64,000 nucleotides of DNA from Bacteroidota bacterium (GTDB lineage: Bacteria; Bacteroidota; Bacteroidia; UBA4408). The stretch lies in the NCBI GenBank assembly GCA_016721765.1, contig JADKHO010000001.1, positions 2,204,057 to 2,268,056 of the forward strand, written 5' to 3'. Position 1 is the stretch's first letter. Each line of letters begins with the position of its first letter. The notes under the pieces were generated by a model. The model was not told where the DNA came from. It did not search any database and worked only from the letters and a program-made list of their open reading frames with translations. A program made the position numbers and the translations under genes. Positions 26,158 through 34,058 of the stretch are shown here, piece after piece.

Positions 26158-28119
26158 TTATTTTTTTAAGATTTCTAAAGCTAGTTGAGCATTAATGTAA
26201 AGTTGTGTTTCGTTTGCATATCTGCGACCCTGATTAATATCATTAACTTTTTTCTTAAATGATTTTATGTTGACAAAGCAATTTTCTTTTAATTTTTTAA
26301 TAGAATTAATGACACTTTCAGTCGAAGGATTAATTTCACTTTTTAGAAATGCATTAAAAATTATTCTTTCTGAATATTCAACTTCGTCAAGTTTTAAAAG
26401 CATTGATGATGAAGATGATAAAAGGATTTTTGTTTCTTCGTTTCCGAAAACTAAATAGCCAAACTCATGGGCATTCTCCCCCTTCGGCAAATAACGATCT
26501 TCAATAATTAATAAATATCCATTCTCTTTTAGAAGATTCTTTATAGAAGTTAGAATGTTAACCCATTCTTTCGGATTTATTTCATGCAGAACATTACAGA
26601 GAACTACACAGTCATAATTATTTATAGGTATTTCATTTAAATTTGAATAAATTACTTTTTTATCTGGAACATTATTTAATATTGCATAGTTTCCTTTATC
26701 TGGTTCGAAAGCACTATAAATTACTTTTTTAGAAACCATTTCGTCCTCTTGAATTGTATAACCAATTCTCCCTTTTCCAGCTCCAAAATCAAGTAATTCA
26801 ATACTTGTCATGTCATTTAAAAAGGTCTTAAAAATTTTATATTGAGGGTCATTAATATTTTTGCCAAAAATTACATCAGGTTCTTTAAAGCACTGCACCA
26901 TAAAATTACCATATGCCCATTCTGAAATAGATGTAATGAATGAGATTAATTCGTTTAAATGTTCATCAATTCCCATTAAATCGTTAAATGATTTTCCTGG
27001 TGTTGTCCTTGATGGTGGTATGATTTCGTCATCTTTTACCATCATAATTTCATCATAGTCTAGATGTGATAATATGTGAATTGAGTGAGTAGCAATCCAT
27101 AATTGTCCTGTTTTGCCAATAATACTTTTTAACGCATTTATCAAGGTTATTTGAGCTTCTGGATGGAGGTGTTTTTCAGGCTCATCAATAATGATAATAC
27201 TTTCCCTAATATTAGTTTTAGAATTTATGTCTAAATAAAAAAATAGAATTGCATATGCAAAAAGTGTTTTTTGGCCAGGTGAAAATTGGGTTAGATTGAA
27301 GGGTTCATTATTGTAAAATAATGTACTATTAACAGTATTACCTTGCGCATTCTGCTGATATGAAAAATCTTTACCTAAAAATTGCTTTACATAACCTTGA
27401 AACTTATCGAACAATTGGAACGATGTCTTGTTTTGAATTTCATCCTTTATTAATTCGGGCTTTTGTCTGTGCTTGATATACAAGTTAAATTCATCAGTTA
27501 TTATTTCATTTGTTAACCTTGTTAAATAACTTATTGTAGATTGGTTGTTAAACGCTGTAAATTCATTCAACAAAATACTTTGTTGGTTTAGCGGATTGCT
27601 TTCTGCTTGTTGTATTAATGATGGATTTGCAACAACACTATCGAAATGGGTATTTTTTAAGATTCTTTCAAAAGTAATTGCATTTCCATTGTTAATATTA
27701 GCCTTTATGTTTTTCAAGTCATCATTGTCAACAATTTTTATATAGGCTTGTCCTAATTGTTGTAGTCTTTGAAGAAAACCAGACATATTTTGATTGATAA
27801 TATGTTTTGTTTGTTGGATTTGAGGTCCATTTAGGTTATTATTTTCTAATGCTTTCTGATATTGTCTTGCAGTTGCAATATTTTGTTCGAACTGGGAAAT
27901 AATAGTTGTTGGAATATTTATTAAATGGTCATCAAAGTAGTTTTCATAATTTATTTTCTTAATATAGTTCTCAACAAATTTTAAGATTCGTGATTTTCCA
28001 GCTCCATTTTTACCAACCAATGCCACAACAGAGCCTAAAGGTTTTTTACAAAGATTAATTTCTTTTAGATTTACGGTTTGGGTTTCCGTTAACGGTATCT
28101 TAATTTTTGAAATTCTCAT
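26158..28119 (-). CDS. ABC-type (AAA_15/21-like) ATPase fused to a SAM-dependent methyltransferase
   Basis: 653 residues, cytoplasmic. Walker A is GKNGAGKS at 36-43. A long helical insert (about 60-260) follows, then an ABC-signature-like FSPGQKTLFAYA, Walker B with IIIIDEPEKHLHPEAQ (about 312-328) and an H-loop IATHS. This is the layout of OLD/RecF/SMC-like ATPases used in many defence systems. From about residue 430 a second domain begins with LLDFGAGKGRIGY, the SAM-binding motif I of class I methyltransferases. It continues with an acidic position in SAFEPDKGN, a motif IV-like YDCVVLCNVLHEI and GYLLIIEDRY. A basic 100-residue tail ends the protein. No TOPRIM or nuclease motif is seen. The substrate is unknown. 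The gene starts 376 bp after the small-protein gene of the protease cassette on the same strand and may have its own promoter. Confidence 0.8.
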   Translation of the reverse strand: MRISKIKIPLTETQTVNLKEINLCKKPLGSVVALVGKNGAGKSRILKFVENYIKKINYENYFDDHLINIPTTIISQFEQNIATARQYQKALENNNLNGPQIQQTKHIINQNMSGFLQRLQQLGQAYIKIVDNDDLKNIKANINNGNAITFERILKNTHFDSVVANPSLIQQAESNPLNQQSILLNEFTAFNNQSTISYLTRLTNEIITDEFNLYIKHRQKPELIKDEIQNKTSFQLFDKFQGYVKQFLGKDFSYQQNAQGNTVNSTLFYNNEPFNLTQFSPGQKTLFAYAILFFYLDINSKTNIRESIIIIDEPEKHLHPEAQITLINALKSIIGKTGQLWIATHSIHILSHLDYDEIMMVKDDEIIPPSRTTPGKSFNDLMGIDEHLNELISFITSISEWAYGNFMVQCFKEPDVIFGKNINDPQYKIFKTFLNDMTSIELLDFGAGKGRIGYTIQEDEMVSKKVIYSAFEPDKGNYAILNNVPDKKVIYSNLNEIPINNYDCVVLCNVLHEINPKEWVNILTSIKNLLKENGYLLIIEDRYLPKGENAHEFGYLVFGNEETKILLSSSSSMLLKLDEVEYSERIIFNAFLKSEINPSTESVINSIKKLKENCFVNIKSFKKKVNDINQGRRYANETQLYINAQLALEILKK

Positions 28120-28495
28120 TTTCTAATTGTTCAAGTTATTTGTTTTATAGTTATTATTTTGATTGATTATGAGACTTTCTATATTAAGAATCTACAAATC
28201 GCAATGTTCCTTCTAACTTTTTGAAGTAATTCGACTGATTTTAATTTGCGCAATCGCTGCGGTTTTGTTAAAATTAGTTCAAATTGGATAGAAAAATTAC
28301 ATACCGAAATTTACTTTGCAATATTTTTATGTATTAACTAGGAACGGATTCATCAGTAATTTAGCATTTTATACCCCCAAAAAAAATACTACGTAATGTC
28401 TCTTATATAACTAGTAAGCGGTAAACTACTCTTTGGGATTCAAAGGTCTGAGTAATTTCACACCGAACTTAGGGGCGATTAAAATTGTCTTATTA
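28120..28495. other. Spacer between the protease cassette and the ATPase/methyltransferase gene
   Basis: 376 bp, very AT-rich. No gene-like frame, no clear hairpin and no copy of the dispersed repeats was seen. Its size suggests that the ATPase/methyltransferase gene has its own promoter. Confidence 0.4.
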
Positions 28496-28702
28496 TTACT
28501 TCGGTATAACAACAATATTATTTCCGTCAATAAACATATTTAGTCTTACTTCCCAATGTGAACCAAGGTCCGCTGATATGACTCCCGCAACACTCATTGA
28601 TGCTCCAGCACCAATAGTCATTGATGCCCCTCCAGGATTGCCAAGTGTAATCCCATTATTGCCTCCACTAATTTGTACATGAATTTGGTCTCCGATTTTC
28701 AT
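28496..28702 (-). CDS. 68-residue glycine-rich protein of unknown function
   Basis: ATG at 28702, 16 bp after the trypsin-like protease stop, so translationally close and almost certainly co-transcribed. The protein has a basic start (MKIGDQIHVQI), a Gly/Ser/Ala-rich middle (GGASMTIGAGASMSVAG) with short alternating hydrophobic strands, and a beta-rich end (HWEVRLNMFIDGNNIVVIPK). It looks like a small beta-barrel or beta-solenoid. I do not recognise the family. No signal peptide. Its position between two enzymes suggests an adaptor, substrate or inhibitor of the cassette, which is inference only. Confidence 0.7.
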   Translation of the reverse strand: MKIGDQIHVQISGGNNGITLGNPGGASMTIGAGASMSVAGVISADLGSHWEVRLNMFIDGNNIVVIPK

Positions 28703-28718
28703 ATTTCTGTTTTTTGGT

Positions 28719-29507
28719 TTATAAATATTTTCTTATTTCATCAAGTTCAAATGCGTATCCTATACCAACATTTGTATTTCTACTAATTTCAGAACAAAGA
28801 ATTTCTAATTGAGTTTGAATTATTTTAAAGGTTTGTAATGTGTCTACATTTCCCAGTTGAATTCTGGCATGTTTTGCGGTCTCCTCGAATAATTTAATAT
28901 TTTGTTTAAAGCTATCATTTAACTCCTCAAACTTTTTGGTAAAGCCTGTCTTTTTTAATGTAATTATCCCAATAACCTTTCCTGATTCTGAATCTAATAA
29001 TGGACCACCTGAATTTCCATTATTCACACTAGCATCTATTTGCAGATTTTTCACACTTGTTCCAGGAGAGATAAATTTTGACGAAATAAATGCAGAATGA
29101 ATTGATAGGTTAATTGAAGATAAGGGATACCCAAGAAAAAAGCAATTCTGACCAACGTTAATTGGAAATGTGCTTTCTGCAATTACTAAAGAAGGAATAA
29201 AATTATAATCACTATCAACTGCACTTAGAATTGCAAAGTCCCAGCTATTTGGTGGCATAGCATCAAGCAAGAGGTTTTCAAACTCTTTTTTTTCGTAAAT
29301 TTTAGTAAGTATCGGTGTGATGCAATCCTTGTCAATAAACACTATGCGTGTCTCATCAGATTCAGATGCATTAAATACATGGCTATTAGTTATTATCTTA
29401 CCATCTATTTTAAAGCCAGTTCCTCCTCCAATAATTTTCCCGTCTTTTAAATGAATTATTTTACAAACAGATTGATAATTAAATTTCCATTGCTCTTTTA
29501 AGTTCAT
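28719..29507 (-). CDS. Cytoplasmic trypsin-like serine protease (S1 family)
   Basis: 262 residues without a signal peptide or PDZ domain, so probably intracellular. The full catalytic triad is visible: H43 in IITNSHVFNA, D90 in SWDFAIL and S166 in NNGNSGGPL. The chymotrypsin fold would cover about residues 10-190. The remaining 70 residues form a helical tail (KKFEELNDSFKQNIKLF and later) that could mediate oligomerisation or partner binding. It starts 45 bp after the Ntn-hydrolase gene and is followed 16 bp later by the 68-residue gene, so it forms an operon. Cytoplasmic S1 proteases beside small proteins and NTPases are known from bacterial conflict systems, which is the closest analogy. 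Confidence 0.85.
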   Translation of the reverse strand: MNLKEQWKFNYQSVCKIIHLKDGKIIGGGTGFKIDGKIITNSHVFNASESDETRIVFIDKDCITPILTKIYEKKEFENLLLDAMPPNSWDFAILSAVDSDYNFIPSLVIAESTFPINVGQNCFFLGYPLSSINLSIHSAFISSKFISPGTSVKNLQIDASVNNGNSGGPLLDSESGKVIGIITLKKTGFTKKFEELNDSFKQNIKLFEETAKHARIQLGNVDTLQTFKIIQTQLEILCSEISRNTNVGIGYAFELDEIRKYL

Positions 29508-29552
29508 GTATTTTGCCTCTAAAATTTGTTTTTGATTTATTATTAGTGAAAA

Positions 29553-30257
29553 TTAAAAGCATTTTAAACTTTTCTGTTGTAAAAAGTCAACAATTTTGTT
29601 TGTTATAAGAAGAGTATCAATTTCTCCACCAACTGTAGGGAATTTAGGCTCAAACCTCATTTGGTCGATAGTTGCTCTAATTAAATGTCTTGAAAAATCA
29701 ACTGCATCTTGTAAACTCATAACTTCAAACGGAGGTAAAAGTTGTTTATTATTCAAAAGTCTATTTACAATGTCAGTGTCTCCACCTCGAACTATTCCAT
29801 ATTGTATTGTCTGCGTGCCTGATACAATGTTATGTCTTGTTGAAGTGTTTGCAAAAACATCAACTCCATAAACGTGTGGTGTATTATTGTCGCTACCTGC
29901 AACAATTAGACCTGTTCGTAGTTTAGGATTTAGCTGTCTGAAATAAGTTAATAGTAATGTAACAATGTCAGCAGTTAATTTAGGTGGTTTTTTAGAGTTG
30001 ATAGCTTCAAATTGTTCTATGTAATGGGCGATTGGTAAATTGTTAATATGCGCATCGCCGAAGGTTGCTACTCCGAATCGATCAAATAATTTAAAGACCT
30101 TTTCAGTCGAATCTGAAAGTTTTATGTTTGTTTGGATTGTCATATTTTGTCCAGCTGCTTGGGGATTGGGAACTTGTTGTTGCATCGTACCTGTTGTCCT
30201 GCTGTCTCCAGAAATGATAATTCCTGTTGGTACATAAACTCCGATTATTAATGACAT
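29553..30257 (-). CDS. Proteasome beta-subunit-like Ntn hydrolase with Ser in place of the N-terminal Thr
   Basis: 234 residues. After Met removal the sequence starts SLIIGVYVPTGIIISGDSR, which aligns without gaps to the start of 20S/HslV beta subunits: residue 1 nucleophile, G5, G11 and the conserved Asp at 17. The Lys33 equivalent is K53 in EKVFKLFDRFG, followed by the small-residue stretch GVATFGDAH, after an insert of about 20 residues. The position of the usual Thr1 is Ser. The protein is of typical proteasome-subunit length. No ATPase ring partner (HslU, Mpa or PAN type) is in the window. It is the first gene of a three-gene minus-strand operon with the trypsin-like and 68-residue proteins. 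Confidence 0.75.
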   Translation of the reverse strand: MSLIIGVYVPTGIIISGDSRTTGTMQQQVPNPQAAGQNMTIQTNIKLSDSTEKVFKLFDRFGVATFGDAHINNLPIAHYIEQFEAINSKKPPKLTADIVTLLLTYFRQLNPKLRTGLIVAGSDNNTPHVYGVDVFANTSTRHNIVSGTQTIQYGIVRGGDTDIVNRLLNNKQLLPPFEVMSLQDAVDFSRHLIRATIDQMRFEPKFPTVGGEIDTLLITNKIVDFLQQKSLKCF

Positions 30258-30369
30258 ATTTATTTCTGTTTAAGTTTGATTAATTTTATTTTAATGCTAG
30301 TTTTTATCGACCAATTGGCTATAGCGGGTTTAGTCCCAAAGTTTAGTATTTCAAATTTCGCATATCTCT

Positions 30370-30377
30370 CAAATATA
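30370..30377 (-). promoter_or_regulatory. Possible -7 element of the protease cassette
   Basis: On the minus strand TATATTTG fits the Bacteroidota -7 consensus TAnnTTTG. It lies about 110 bp before the ATG at 30257. No TTG is found 20 bp upstream, so support is partial. Confidence 0.4.
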
Positions 30378-30468
30378 CTTTATCTAATCTAAAACTAGCT
30401 GGTAAAATTTATCTTTATTATCGTTTGTTGATAAAATTTTCTTTTGTCATTTTTTCTGTTTCAGTACA

Positions 30469-31239
30469 TCAAATTCCTAGTTTTTTCAAGTGAGCCTTTT
30501 TCATTCCCATCTTACTCCCAGCCCATTCCACAGTGCTTTCATCCACTTCATCCGTAAAAGCAAATCCCCCTTTAATAATCCAAGCAAAGCCAAAGGGTAG
30601 GAGGGCAGCTACTTCGAGCCAATAGGTGTATTTTGTGGGGAGTGGGAAGCTTGGAGCTTTATTTTCAATGATGGCGCAAATGCCCATTAATACAATGCTT
30701 GAAAAAGTGAGCCATCCACAAATTATAAAAATGTTGTTGCGGCGTTTTTTCCAACGGTTTTCCGGTAATTTTAATTCGGCTTTTGTTTTATCAGATTTTG
30801 TAAAAACACAAATGCTCATGTACACGAAAATGCAAAGCATAATTGCAGCACTGGCATAATGTACCCCAACTCGTAAATCGGAGTCTACCAAAGCAAACAT
30901 TCTGCAACTGTCGTTGCTTTTTGAAGAAGTTGGAAAAACAGAAACAATTAAAGCGCAAATCCCTGCAATAAAGGTGAGCACACCATCGTAATTTTTTTTA
31001 TTGGTCACGTCTTTCTCCTTGTAATTAGGATAAAAGATCAACACCAAACCCAATCCCCAAAAAATCCCCACAAACCAAGAGTTAGCCACCGTAAAATAAT
31101 AATGGCTAATGGAGTCTTGCAAGCAGGCGCAATCACCCACATAGCGCGCATCCACATACACAATCAAAGGCAACAAAATCCCCAACCAGCCAATAGTTTG
31201 GCGGAGGTAGCGGTAGGAGAGGTTGGCGGTTTGGGGCAT
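30469..31239 (-). CDS. Multi-pass membrane protein of unknown function
   Basis: 256 residues with six hydrophobic segments at about 14-30, 55-70, 86-103, 128-147, 168-190 and 205-226. The loop after segment 1 carries a CAC motif and SISHYYFT; a Lys/Arg-rich loop precedes segment 5. The layout resembles DUF998/frag1-like membrane proteins, but I cannot assign a family with confidence. The gene lies about 210 bp upstream of the protease cassette on the same strand. It may simply be a neighbour; a membrane effector for the cassette is possible but unsupported. Confidence 0.6.
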   Translation of the reverse strand: MPQTANLSYRYLRQTIGWLGILLPLIVYVDARYVGDCACLQDSISHYYFTVANSWFVGIFWGLGLVLIFYPNYKEKDVTNKKNYDGVLTFIAGICALIVSVFPTSSKSNDSCRMFALVDSDLRVGVHYASAAIMLCIFVYMSICVFTKSDKTKAELKLPENRWKKRRNNIFIICGWLTFSSIVLMGICAIIENKAPSFPLPTKYTYWLEVAALLPFGFAWIIKGGFAFTDEVDESTVEWAGSKMGMKKAHLKKLGI

Positions 31240-31327
31240 GGGTAGTTTTTTTTATCGTTAATTGTAAATTAATACGAAATTCAAGTGATTAATTCTAATT
31301 ATTTAATTATAATAATGTAAATTTCTA

Positions 31328-32107
31328 TTACTTGGGATAACAGGCTAATGCGGTTTTTTTATCAGATTCTGACAAGGTCCAATTCGCCAAATAACCTTTA
31401 CAATTTTTAGTTAAAAATTGAGGAAAGTCGTAGTGCATTATTGAAAGTGTGTCATATTCACTTGCCCTATTTTCATCAAATGCATATCTCATAAATATAT
31501 TTGCATCCACTAGCTCCCGATTCCATCCCGCAGTGCATTCATAATATTTATAAACACAAGCAGAATCCCACAAAATTGTCAGGTCAGCTCTTTGATGCTC
31601 GTGTATAAAACCCATTGCATGTCCAAATTCGTGTAAAACAAATAAATTGATTAACCAGTAATCAGAATTTTTGGTGACCATTTTGGGATCTAAATTCATT
31701 GATGGGTGGTCTTTATCAAATTGTGAGTTTTTTCCAATTTGAGAATTACAACCCATGCTATCATAAAATGAAACTCTTATATCTGCATTTTTATCATCTG
31801 TTAAAATAAAGTCGACACCACAACAATTTTCCCAAGCTTGCAGCACTGTCATTATCGTGTCCACAAATTCTCTATCGTCTGTTAGAAAAAAGCAGGTTAA
31901 TTTTTTTTTATCCCAAACCAAATCTTTAGCAGGAGCCAGTTTAGTGCTCTTCAACTTTGAATGTCCCATTGCATTCATGGGATTGGAATTACAATTGGAG
32001 AGCATTCCAATAGCATGAGTTGTTTGGTTGTTTTTTTGGGGGGATTCTTTGCAACTTACAAATGCAATCAAGCATAATAGGAGTGTTGTTATTTTAATAG
32101 TTTTCAT
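31328..32107 (-). CDS. Metzincin-type zinc metalloprotease lipoprotein (astacin-like)
   Basis: 259 residues with a lipoprotein signal peptide (lipobox FVSC, Cys19). The zinc site HExxHxxGxxH is complete: H159-E160-x2-H163-x5-H169 in HEFGHAMGFIHEHQR, with the HEHQR ending typical of astacins and related M12 proteases. A Met-turn follows in LSIMHYDFP. Several cysteines in the mature part may form disulfides. It should be anchored in the outer membrane or inner-membrane face and degrade extracellular or periplasmic proteins. It shows no operon overlap with its neighbours. Confidence 0.88.
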   Translation of the reverse strand: MKTIKITTLLLCLIAFVSCKESPQKNNQTTHAIGMLSNCNSNPMNAMGHSKLKSTKLAPAKDLVWDKKKLTCFFLTDDREFVDTIMTVLQAWENCCGVDFILTDDKNADIRVSFYDSMGCNSQIGKNSQFDKDHPSMNLDPKMVTKNSDYWLINLFVLHEFGHAMGFIHEHQRADLTILWDSACVYKYYECTAGWNRELVDANIFMRYAFDENRASEYDTLSIMHYDFPQFLTKNCKGYLANWTLSESDKKTALACYPK

Positions 32108-32343
32108 AACTCGTGCTCATTTTAGTTAGTTGCTTCAGTGGAATAGGGAATGAATTTTCATAAAGTTTTAAATGTTACCAATCGGAGTAATGTTTTGTAT
32201 TATTTTTCAAGTTATTCTTTTAATTAATAAAAATCGAATGAAATAATTAATATTTGAAACAAACTTATGATATTAAAAAAAGCGCATTTTATTTATTAAT
32301 TTGGAGGTGATTTAAACCTTTGTAAATTGGAGTTTTAATTCAT

Positions 32344-34002
32344 TTATTTATTTAAATTTATGTTAACTCCAAAATAAACTGTGCTTATTAATTTATAACT
32401 TAAGTCTTTATCAAGAACATCTTGGCTTGCAACATTGTCCCCAACTTTTAATTTATCCAATTCCTTTACAAAGGCAGGCACTACTCCACCAGAAATAGTG
32501 ACCCTATCAGTTATACTGAATCCAAGCCCAATGGGCATTAAAATACTTTTGTTTATTGTCCCAAGTCCAATTTGGAAAACGGGATATACATAATCGTTAT
32601 GAGCATTAAAGACAAAATTTAAAAAAATAGCAGGAGCAAATCGAAGCTTTTTCTGGCTAGAATTAATAAGTGATGCACCAGTGGAATCTAGATTTAAACT
32701 ATATTCTGGAAAGGAGAAATTTGTAAAAAAACCACCAGTACTTATATATGGATATGCGGAATTCCATCGTTCAATCATAAAAATATTTTTCTGTTTTGTA
32801 TCACTAATTTCTTTTCCATCTTTTTCAAGTTTCACAGCTGAAATGGTAATTTCTTTAATTTTCTCAGCTTTATGGTCTATTTGGCTAGTTTGAAGAGTTT
32901 TGTAGCCATCAGATGTAAATTGATTATAAAAGCTATTAAGTTTGTCAATATATTCTCCAAGTTTTTTAACGGCTTCGTCATTTAGTTGTTTTCTTCCAGC
33001 AATTGTAATACTTATCCATTGCCTTGCTGCAATCGAATATTCTTTGAAATTATCAGTTGGTTTTGCAAGAGTTGTAATGACTTTATCAACTTTTATTATT
33101 GGCTTAATTTTTTCAGTAAAGCCATCTGTAATTAATACAAAAAATTCATCTAAGTTGTTTTCTGCATCAGATTTTTGTTTCTCTATTTTTTTCCTGATAT
33201 CATTCGAGCGATCTAATTGTTTTTTGAAACTCTCCATTGATACTTGTGAGTACATGTCAGTTTGAATTTGATTAATCCAATCACTTAGACTCTTTTTTAT
33301 TGTGTCTTTGTTTTCAATAAATTCAATTTCATTATATAAATAGTCATCAACAACTTTGATTTTATTCAAACTACTTAATAAATTGTTAACCAATTTTGTT
33401 TCCTCATCTGTTGAATTTAGTATTGGGAGTTTATTGAATTCATATAACCATTGTGATAAAATAATAGAAGATGGAATTTTTTTAATTTCCTTTTTATTTT
33501 CCTTTGTGCCTTCCTTTGAGCTCGTTATGCTCTCAATAGTTTTAAATTCATATGAGCCGCTGTAATATTCAAATATGGATTTATTTACATTTAAGTCTGT
33601 CTGATTTTGAGTTTTAAAAGTTTTATTTAGTCCGTATAGATCTCCTGGGATTTTGTCAATAAAATTATTTATGTCCCTAATTGAGGGATCCTCCATTAAT
33701 ACTTCATCAAATGTAAATTTTACTCGAAGAGGATTGTAGAATTTAACTGTAAGTATGTATTTTCCATTATCTGTGCCTTTGATATTGAACAAATCATAAT
33801 TTCTTATTTCAAGATGTCTTTGTTTATTACGGTCATCTTTATTATAATAAAATAGTTTATTTGTTTCATCAAATTCTATCGCTAATGCTCGTTGCATTAC
33901 AATTCCATTTTGCCTGTCAAAAACTGAGAGGTTGTTTGCCTGTCCAAAGGATTCAATTGAGATAATAAGTAAAATTGCGAGAATCTTAATTTTAGTTTTC
34001 AT
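32344..34002 (-). CDS. Secreted/outer-membrane protein of unknown function with C-terminal barrel-like region
   Basis: 552 residues from the ATG at 34002, which starts a good signal peptide (MKTKIKILAILLIISIESFGQ). The frame is open 20 codons further, but those residues are unlike a signal peptide. A Lys/Glu-rich helical region, probably coiled coil, covers about 240-310. From about residue 415 the sequence shows alternating strands rich in Tyr/Phe/Gly (YPYISTGGFF, FAPAIFLNFVF, MPIGLGFSITDRVTISGG) and ends in YFGVNINLNK, as in small outer-membrane barrels. No known family is recognised. It follows the LpxR-like gene by 56 bp, probably in the same transcript. Confidence 0.72.
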   Translation of the reverse strand: MKTKIKILAILLIISIESFGQANNLSVFDRQNGIVMQRALAIEFDETNKLFYYNKDDRNKQRHLEIRNYDLFNIKGTDNGKYILTVKFYNPLRVKFTFDEVLMEDPSIRDINNFIDKIPGDLYGLNKTFKTQNQTDLNVNKSIFEYYSGSYEFKTIESITSSKEGTKENKKEIKKIPSSIILSQWLYEFNKLPILNSTDEETKLVNNLLSSLNKIKVVDDYLYNEIEFIENKDTIKKSLSDWINQIQTDMYSQVSMESFKKQLDRSNDIRKKIEKQKSDAENNLDEFFVLITDGFTEKIKPIIKVDKVITTLAKPTDNFKEYSIAARQWISITIAGRKQLNDEAVKKLGEYIDKLNSFYNQFTSDGYKTLQTSQIDHKAEKIKEITISAVKLEKDGKEISDTKQKNIFMIERWNSAYPYISTGGFFTNFSFPEYSLNLDSTGASLINSSQKKLRFAPAIFLNFVFNAHNDYVYPVFQIGLGTINKSILMPIGLGFSITDRVTISGGVVPAFVKELDKLKVGDNVASQDVLDKDLSYKLISTVYFGVNINLNK

Positions 34003-34058
34003 ACTAATTATTTTTACACCTACTCTTAAGGATTTTCGGCACCTCCTAATTAATAATA

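Noticed and set aside
26158..28119. The ATPase as a retron, Septu or Gabija component
   Set aside because: No reverse transcriptase, HNH nuclease, TOPRIM or UvrD-like helicase gene is nearby; only the general ATPase class is shared.
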